A DNA stretch of 64,000 nt from SW4 sp042466115 (lineage in GTDB: Bacteria; Pseudomonadota; Alphaproteobacteria; Rhodobacterales; Rhodobacteraceae): assembly GCF_042466115.1 (NCBI RefSeq), contig NZ_JAXHBQ010000001.1, forward strand, positions 310,001 through 374,000, in the 5' to 3' direction. Shown one piece after another: positions 59,255 through 64,000 of this stretch. The translations under genes and the position numbers were made by a program. A model generated the notes under the pieces. The model was not told the DNA's origin. It made no database searches and was given only the letters and a program-made list of their open reading frames with translations. Numbering within the stretch: position 1 is the first letter of the stretch; every line of letters begins with the position of its first letter.

Positions 59255-62200
59255 ATGTCTGATTATACAATTGACTGGTCGCAATCGAATATCGACATCG
59301 ACGGCAATAACACTGTCGGCAGCGGTGCGAACACGCTTGGCTTTTCTGTGCACACGCCGCGCAACCAAGACAACGATCAATGGATGAAGGGCACGCATCA
59401 CGGCGTTGACGGCCTCAAGGCCTGGGATGTGAATGATCCGACCAAAGTGCTGATCAACTTTGATCAGGACGTTGTAAACGTCAATTTCGACCTGCTTGAT
59501 GTGGACAGCTGCAACGGCCAGTGGGACGACCGGGTGACAATCATCGCCAAGGACGCGCACGGCAATATCCTTCCTGTTACCTTCTCCGGCACCAACGCGA
59601 CCCAGCACGTGAACGGCAACCAGATCGACGCGCAAAGCAATTCGCTTAGCGCGGGCGATCAGGGTGCGACTGTCGGCGTGCACATCGCCGGACCCGTCGC
59701 CAGCCTTGAAATTGTCTATGACAACGGATCGGGCGCAAACATTTCCGGCACGGTCGGGATTGGCGACATCCACTTTGACGCTGCCGTCACCGCAGATGGT
59801 TACGTTGATGGCACCAGCGGCGATGATGTGATCGACGTGGCCTACACCGGCGATCCCGACGGCGACCGCATCGACAACAACGACGAAATTCTGCCCGGCG
59901 AAAATGCACAGGACGATATCGTTCTGGCAGGCGGCGGCGATGACCTTGTGATGGCCAAAGACGGCGACGACGAAATCTATGGCGGTTCGGGCGATGACAC
60001 CCTGTGCGGTCAGGACGGCGATGACGTGATCTATGGCGGGTCTGGCGCCGACATCCTTGAAGGCATGAACAACGACGATGTTCTGCTGGGCGAATCCGGC
60101 AGCGACACGATCTATGGTGACGCGGGCGACGACATCATGTCGGGCGGCACCGGCAACGACAAGATCCTTGGCGGTGCGGGCGATGACCTTGCCTCGGGTG
60201 GCAAGGGCAATGACGAAATCAACATGGGCTCGGGCGATGACGTGGCGTACGGCGGCACAGGTGCTGACAGCATCCTTGGCGGTGCGGGCAACGATACACT
60301 TGTCGGCGGCAACATGTCCTTCAACGGCACACAGGATTTCAACGATCTTGCGGCGGGCGATCTGGTCGAAGGCCAGTATATCGGCGAAGGTGTGACCATC
60401 ACATCTGCGGACCCAAAGCACCCTGTCATGGCATTTGACAGCGCCAACCCGACGGGCGGCGACCCTGATCTGGGCACAGCCAACCTTGGCATGGTGCTGA
60501 TCCTGTCCGAAGACCGTGACGGCTCTGATCCCGATGACAACGTCTCGGGCGGCACCTTCAACATCAATTTCGAAGCACCAGCCAGCGTTACATCGCTGAC
60601 CCTGCTTGACGTCGAAGCCGGCGCCTGGGTCAAATACTACGATGTGAACGGCAACCTGTTGCAGCAGGTCGATGTCTTTACGGGCAACAACGGCCAGCAC
60701 GTGGTCAATACCGATCTGCATAACGTCTGCAAGATCGAAGTGATCCTTGGTGGTTCTGGTGCCATCGACAACCTGACCTATGCGATCAACCCCGACAACA
60801 TGGACGGCAATGACGTGATTGCAGGTGGTGACGGCAACGACATCATCGAAGGCAACGCAGGCAATGACGATCTGTCCGGCGACGCTGGCAACGATACCAT
60901 CTATGGTGGCGCTGGCGACGATGAACTGGACGGTGGCGATGGCGCTGACCGCCTTGAAGGCGGCGCAGGCGACGACACGTTCTATGGCGGTGCCGAGCGT
61001 GACATCATTCTGGGTGGCAGCGGCGACGATGTGGCCTATGGCGGCACCGGCGGCGACGAAATCTGGATGGGGTCCGGCGATGACGTGGTCGAAGGCGGCG
61101 ACGGCAACGACTGGGTCCATGGCCAGGGCGGCGACGATACGCTGCTGGGCCAGGACGGCGACGACATGCTGTTTGGCGAAGACGGCGACGATGTTCTGGA
61201 TGGCGGCGCAGGTGCCGACCTTCTGAAAGGCGGCGCTGGCTCGGACACGATCCTGGGTGGCGCAGGCGATACTGTTGACGGCGGGGCCACAGGTTCCGAC
61301 CACGACGTGCTTGACCTGACCGGTCAGGGGCCGTTCTACCTTGATAACGTGGTGTCTGACACGACAACCGGCGGCAACGGCAATGGCATCAACGGCACCG
61401 TGGTGTTTGTTGATGGCAATGGCGACCCGACCGGCGAAACCATCACCTTTACCGACATTGAAGAAGTGATCGGCGATGAGGTCAACCGCGGCCCCGATGC
61501 CAATGATGACACGGCCGAAGTGGACGAAGATGGCGAAGTGACCATCAACGTTCTGGGCAACGACAACGATCCTGATGGCGACGACCTTGAGGTCACTGAC
61601 GCGACATCGCCAGACGGCGACGTTGTGATCAACCCCGATGGCACGATCACTTTCACGCCTGACGAAAACTTCAACGGCGAAACCACGATCACCTATACGA
61701 TCGACGATGGCAACGGCGGCACCGACACCGCGACTGTGACCGTCACCGTCAACCCCGTGAACGATGATCCGGTCGCCAATGACGACACGGCCGAAACCGA
61801 CGAGGACACCCCCGTCACGATCGACGTGCTGGGCAACGACACGGATATGGATGGTGACGATCTTGAAGTGACCGACGCGACATCGCCCGATGGTGACGTC
61901 ACGATCAACCCTGATGGCACGATCACGTTCACACCGGATGACAACTTTAACGGCGAAACCACGATCACCTATACGGTGGACGATGGCAACGGCGGCACGG
62001 ATACAGCCACTGTCACCGTGACGGTCGGTTCCGTGAATGATGGCCCCGATGCGGTTGACGACAGCGACACAACCGACGAGGACACGCCCGTCACCGTTGA
62101 TCTGCTGGCCAACGACAGCGACCCTGAAGGTGACGATCTTGAAGTCACAGCGGCAACGCTGATTTCCGGCGAAGGTGAAATCACCGACAATGGCGATGGC

Positions 62201-64000
62201 ACCGTGACCTTCACACCAGCTGAAAACTGGAACGGCGAGGCCGTGATCGAATACACGATCAGCGATGGCAACGGCGGCGAGGACACAGCACAGCACACGA
62301 TCACCGTCACACCGGTGAACGATGCACCCGAAGCCAACCCCGATGCGGACGTGACCGACGAGGATACAGCCGTCACTGTTGACCTGCTGGCCAACGACAC
62401 GGATGTGGACGGCGACGACCTGACGGTTGTTTCCGCAACGCTGGTATCTGGCGAAGGTGAAATCGTCGACAATGGCGATGGCACATTCACCTACACCCCG
62501 GCGCCCGACTTCAACGGCGAAGCCGTGATCGAATACACGATCGAGGACGAGGAAGGTCTGCAAGACACCTCGACCCACACGATCACCGTGGAAGGTGTGG
62601 AAGACGCACCTGATGCGCAGGACGATGTGGCCGAAACCGACGAGGACACGCCTGTCATCATCGACGTGCTCGACAATGACAGCGATCCGGACGGCGATCC
62701 ACTGGAAGTCACCGAGGCCACAAGCCCCGATGGCACGGTGGAAATCCGCCCCAACGGCACGATCCGCTTTACGCCGGATGAAAACTTCAACGGTGAAACC
62801 ACGATCACCTACACCGTGACGGACCCGGACGGGAACACCGACACGGCCACCGTGACCGTGACCGTGAATCCGGTGAACGACGCGCCAGAGGCCAACGATG
62901 ACAGCGATACCACAGACTTCAACACGCCTGTGACTGTCGATCTGCTGGCCAATGACACGGATGTTGACGGTGACGATCTGACCGTCACGGATGCAACCGT
63001 GCCTGCCGATCAGGGCACACTGGTCGACAATGGTGACGGCACCGTGACCTTTACACCGGCCCTTGGGTTCACCGGCACGGCCACGATCAGCTACACCATT
63101 CAGGACGAAGAAGGCCTGACCGATAGCGCCGTGCACACCATCACAGTGGGCGATGCCCCGCTGGACGGCACCGTGGAAGGCACTGCAGGCGACGACCTGA
63201 TCGACGGTGGCTACATGGGCGACCCCGATGGGGATCGCGTCGACAATAATGATGCCATCCTGCCGGGTGACGTGGGCGATGACGACCTGATCTACGGCTT
63301 TGAAGGTGATGACACCATTCTGGCTGGCGCTGGCGACGACGAAGTTTACGGCGGCACAGGTGACGACAGCATTCTGGGTCAGGGCGGGTTCGATACCCTG
63401 TCTGGCGACGAAGGCGAAGACACCATCACCGGTGGCCGTGACGACGATATCATCTACGGCGGTGCCGACGATGACGTTCTGGACGGTGACAGCGGCAACG
63501 ACACCATCGATGGTGACGACGGCGATGACAGCATTCTTGGCGGCGGTGGTGACGACACCATTTCCGGCGGCGAAGGCAATGACACCATCGACGGCGAAAA
63601 CAACGATGACATGATCTCGGGCAATGCCGGTGACGATGTGATCTTTGGCGGGTCGGGTGACGACACGCTGAAAGGTGGCGACGACGACGACACCGTCTTT
63701 GGTGGCGCGGGCTCGGATGAAATCTGGGGCGGCGACGACGAAGACGAACTCTATGGTGACGGCGGCAACGACCGGATAGACGCGGGCCTTGGTGATGACG
63801 TGGCCTATGGTGGCGACGGCAACGACCTTGTCGAAGGCAACGAAGGCGATGACGAATTGCACGGCGATGCCGGCAATGACTCGATCACTGGCGGAACCGG
63901 TAGCGACACCGCCTATGGTGGTGACGGTAACGATACCATCGACACCGGCAACCACGACGATCCGCTGCCCGATCAGGCCTACCCCGGCGTTTACGGCGCC
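59255..64000 (+). CDS. Giant RTX / tandem-95 repeat protein, 5' part
   Basis: The frame from ATG 59255 (AGGA upstream) is open to the window end: at least 1582 residues with no stop. There is no Sec signal; type I secretion is expected from a C-terminal signal outside the window. Order: an unrecognised N-terminal domain (1-183); RTX block 1 (184-350, repeats such as GGSGDDTLCGQDGDDVIYGG); an unrecognised beta-rich domain (about 353-512); RTX block 2 (about 515-685); a linker ending ITFTDIEEVIGDE; six Ig/cadherin-like repeats of about 92 residues (744-1303, ANDDTAETDEDTPV type); RTX block 3 (1304 onward). The protein is very acidic and would fold on binding Ca2+ outside the cell. Likely an adhesin, biofilm or surface protein; a C-terminal enzyme cannot be excluded. 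The fully open antisense frame is a by-product of repetitive Gly/Asp codons. Confidence 0.92.
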   Translation, partial: MSDYTIDWSQSNIDIDGNNTVGSGANTLGFSVHTPRNQDNDQWMKGTHHGVDGLKAWDVNDPTKVLINFDQDVVNVNFDLLDVDSCNGQWDDRVTIIAKDAHGNILPVTFSGTNATQHVNGNQIDAQSNSLSAGDQGATVGVHIAGPVASLEIVYDNGSGANISGTVGIGDIHFDAAVTADGYVDGTSGDDVIDVAYTGDPDGDRIDNNDEILPGENAQDDIVLAGGGDDLVMAKDGDDEIYGGSGDDTLCGQDGDDVIYGGSGADILEGMNNDDVLLGESGSDTIYGDAGDDIMSGGTGNDKILGGAGDDLASGGKGNDEINMGSGDDVAYGGTGADSILGGAGNDTLVGGNMSFNGTQDFNDLAAGDLVEGQYIGEGVTITSADPKHPVMAFDSANPTGGDPDLGTANLGMVLILSEDRDGSDPDDNVSGGTFNINFEAPASVTSLTLLDVEAGAWVKYYDVNGNLLQQVDVFTGNNGQHVVNTDLHNVCKIEVILGGSGAIDNLTYAINPDNMDGNDVIAGGDGNDIIEGNAGNDDLSGDAGNDTIYGGAGDDELDGGDGADRLEGGAGDDTFYGGAERDIILGGSGDDVAYGGTGGDEIWMGSGDDVVEGGDGNDWVHGQGGDDTLLGQDGDDMLFGEDGDDVLDGGAGADLLKGGAGSDTILGGAGDTVDGGATGSDHDVLDLTGQGPFYLDNVVSDTTTGGNGNGINGTVVFVDGNGDPTGETITFTDIEEVIGDEVNRGPDANDDTAEVDEDGEVTINVLGNDNDPDGDDLEVTDATSPDGDVVINPDGTITFTPDENFNGETTITYTIDDGNGGTDTATVTVTVNPVNDDPVANDDTAETDEDTPVTIDVLGNDTDMDGDDLEVTDATSPDGDVTINPDGTITFTPDDNFNGETTITYTVDDGNGGTDTATVTVTVGSVNDGPDAVDDSDTTDEDTPVTVDLLANDSDPEGDDLEVTAATLISGEGEITDNGDGTVTFTPAENWNGEAVIEYTISDGNGGEDTAQHTITVTPVNDAPEANPDADVTDEDTAVTVDLLANDTDVDGDDLTVVSATLVSGEGEIVDNGDGTFTYTPAPDFNGEAVIEYTIEDEEGLQDTSTHTITVEGVEDAPDAQDDVAETDEDTPVIIDVLDNDSDPDGDPLEVTEATSPDGTVEIRPNGTIRFTPDENFNGETTITYTVTDPDGNTDTATVTVTVNPVNDAPEANDDSDTTDFNTPVTVDLLANDTDVDGDDLTVTDATVPADQGTLVDNGDGTVTFTPALGFTGTATISYTIQDEEGLTDSAVHTITVGDAPLDGTVEGTAGDDLIDGGYMGDPDGDRVDNNDAILPGDVGDDDLIYGFEGDDTILAGAGDDEVYGGTGDDSILGQGGFDTLSGDEGEDTITGGRDDDIIYGGADDDVLDGDSGNDTIDGDDGDDSILGGGGDDTISGGEGNDTIDGENNDDMISGNAGDDVIFGGSGDDTLKGGDDDDTVFGGAGSDEIWGGDDEDELYGDGGNDRIDAGLGDDVAYGGDGNDLVEGNEGDDELHGDAGNDSITGGTGSDTAYGGDGNDTIDTGNHDDPLPDQAYPGVYGA
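61484..63163 (+). repeat. Six tandem Ig/cadherin-like coding repeats
   Basis: Units of about 271-285 bp start near 61490, 61766, 62037, 62322, 62602 and 62878. Each encodes A-x-DD-x(4)-DEDTPVT-x-D-x-L-x-NDxDxDGDDLEV, later FTP-x(2)-NFNGE, ITYTI-DGNGG and a VNPVND-like end. Units 1, 2 and 5 are the closest at DNA level; units 3, 4 and 6 form a second type (VDLLAND, SGEGEI or DNGDGT). Recent duplication and gene conversion are likely. Confidence 0.85.

Noticed and set aside
58852..59262. A 136-residue + strand open frame before the RTX gene
   Set aside because: No ribosome-binding site, unlike codon use, out of frame with and overlapping the RTX start.
59195..63955. A 1586-residue open frame on the minus strand, Val/Ala-rich
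   Set aside because: It is antisense to the RTX/tandem-95 gene. The + strand encodes textbook RTX and Ig-like repeats with a ribosome-binding site. The minus product is low-complexity Val/Ala/Ile sequence caused by Gly/Asp codon runs.
59804..64000. Regular short repeats as a possible CRISPR array
   Set aside because: The periodicity is 27 bp and codon-phased (nine-residue RTX repeats) inside an open coding frame; there are no spacers or cas genes.

Overview
The window reads as about 64 kb of a Rhodobacterales (Roseobacter-group) alphaproteobacterial chromosome. The evidence is a CtrA gene next to a DUF1153/SciP gene, followed by ligA and recG; LpxI in place of LpxH; TrmFO and a glutamyl-Q tRNA(Asp) synthetase; GC-rich codon use; and a GTTC-N7-GTTC box of the alphaproteobacterial LexA type. 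There is no sign of a plasmid, prophage or genomic island. Almost all of it is core or lineage-specific chromosome in tightly packed, often ATGA-overlapping operons.

Layout. 1-2.7 kb: end of a HerA-like ATPase and a CorC/HlyC-type CBS protein. 2.8-5.4 kb: xerD with an exported protein of unknown function and a 50-residue membrane protein, divergent from aroK-aroB (5.6-7.3 kb). 7.3-9.0 kb: ssb, divergent from a lytic transglycosylase and a small membrane-anchored protein, with a consensus DnaA box between the divergent genes. 9.1-16.5 kb: a peptide/opine-type ABC importer (Tat-exported binding protein, two permeases, fused double ATPase) below an AraC regulator. 16.6-29.8 kb: miaA, then a long envelope and isoprenoid block pyrH-frr-uppS-cdsA-dxr-rseP-(46 aa)-bamA-skp-like-fabZ-lpxA-lpxI-lpxB, ending in an HpaI-type aldolase. 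lpxD is not in it.

30.5-34.9 kb: a Ppx/GppA phosphatase, and divergent from it a one-carbon cluster (PF13769 small protein, MTHFR-like protein, HAD hydrolase, corrinoid-type methyltetrahydrofolate methyltransferase). 35.0-39.0 kb: a DeoR-controlled operon for a sugar or amino sugar (kinase, AgaS-like SIS protein, GatZ/COG4573 protein) with a strong nested palindrome upstream. 39.4-47.6 kb: DUF4386 protein, SDR, mnmA, sciP, ctrA, ligA, recG. At 47.75 kb a 40-residue membrane protein lies behind a LexA-type box and before a strong terminator. 48.1-58.3 kb: Fe-S scaffold, hisI, gluQ, a methyltransferase, trmFO, gyrA, ornithine cyclodeaminase plus arginase with a divergent Lrp regulator, dsbB and a DedA/YqaA protein.

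58.5-64 kb: a tRNA-Leu(CAA), about 625 bp without a gene but with CtrA-like half sites, and then a very large RTX/tandem-95 surface or secreted protein on the + strand that runs off the window end. The long open frame antisense to this gene is a shadow.

Most promising leads: (i) the LexA-boxed 40-aa membrane protein as a possible SOS division inhibitor; (ii) the DeoR operon as a compact galactosamine-type route using a COG4573 epimerase; (iii) the one-carbon cluster carrying a misnamed 'virulence factor'; (iv) the modular RTX giant. All functions are inferred by reading motifs and context; no database search was run.
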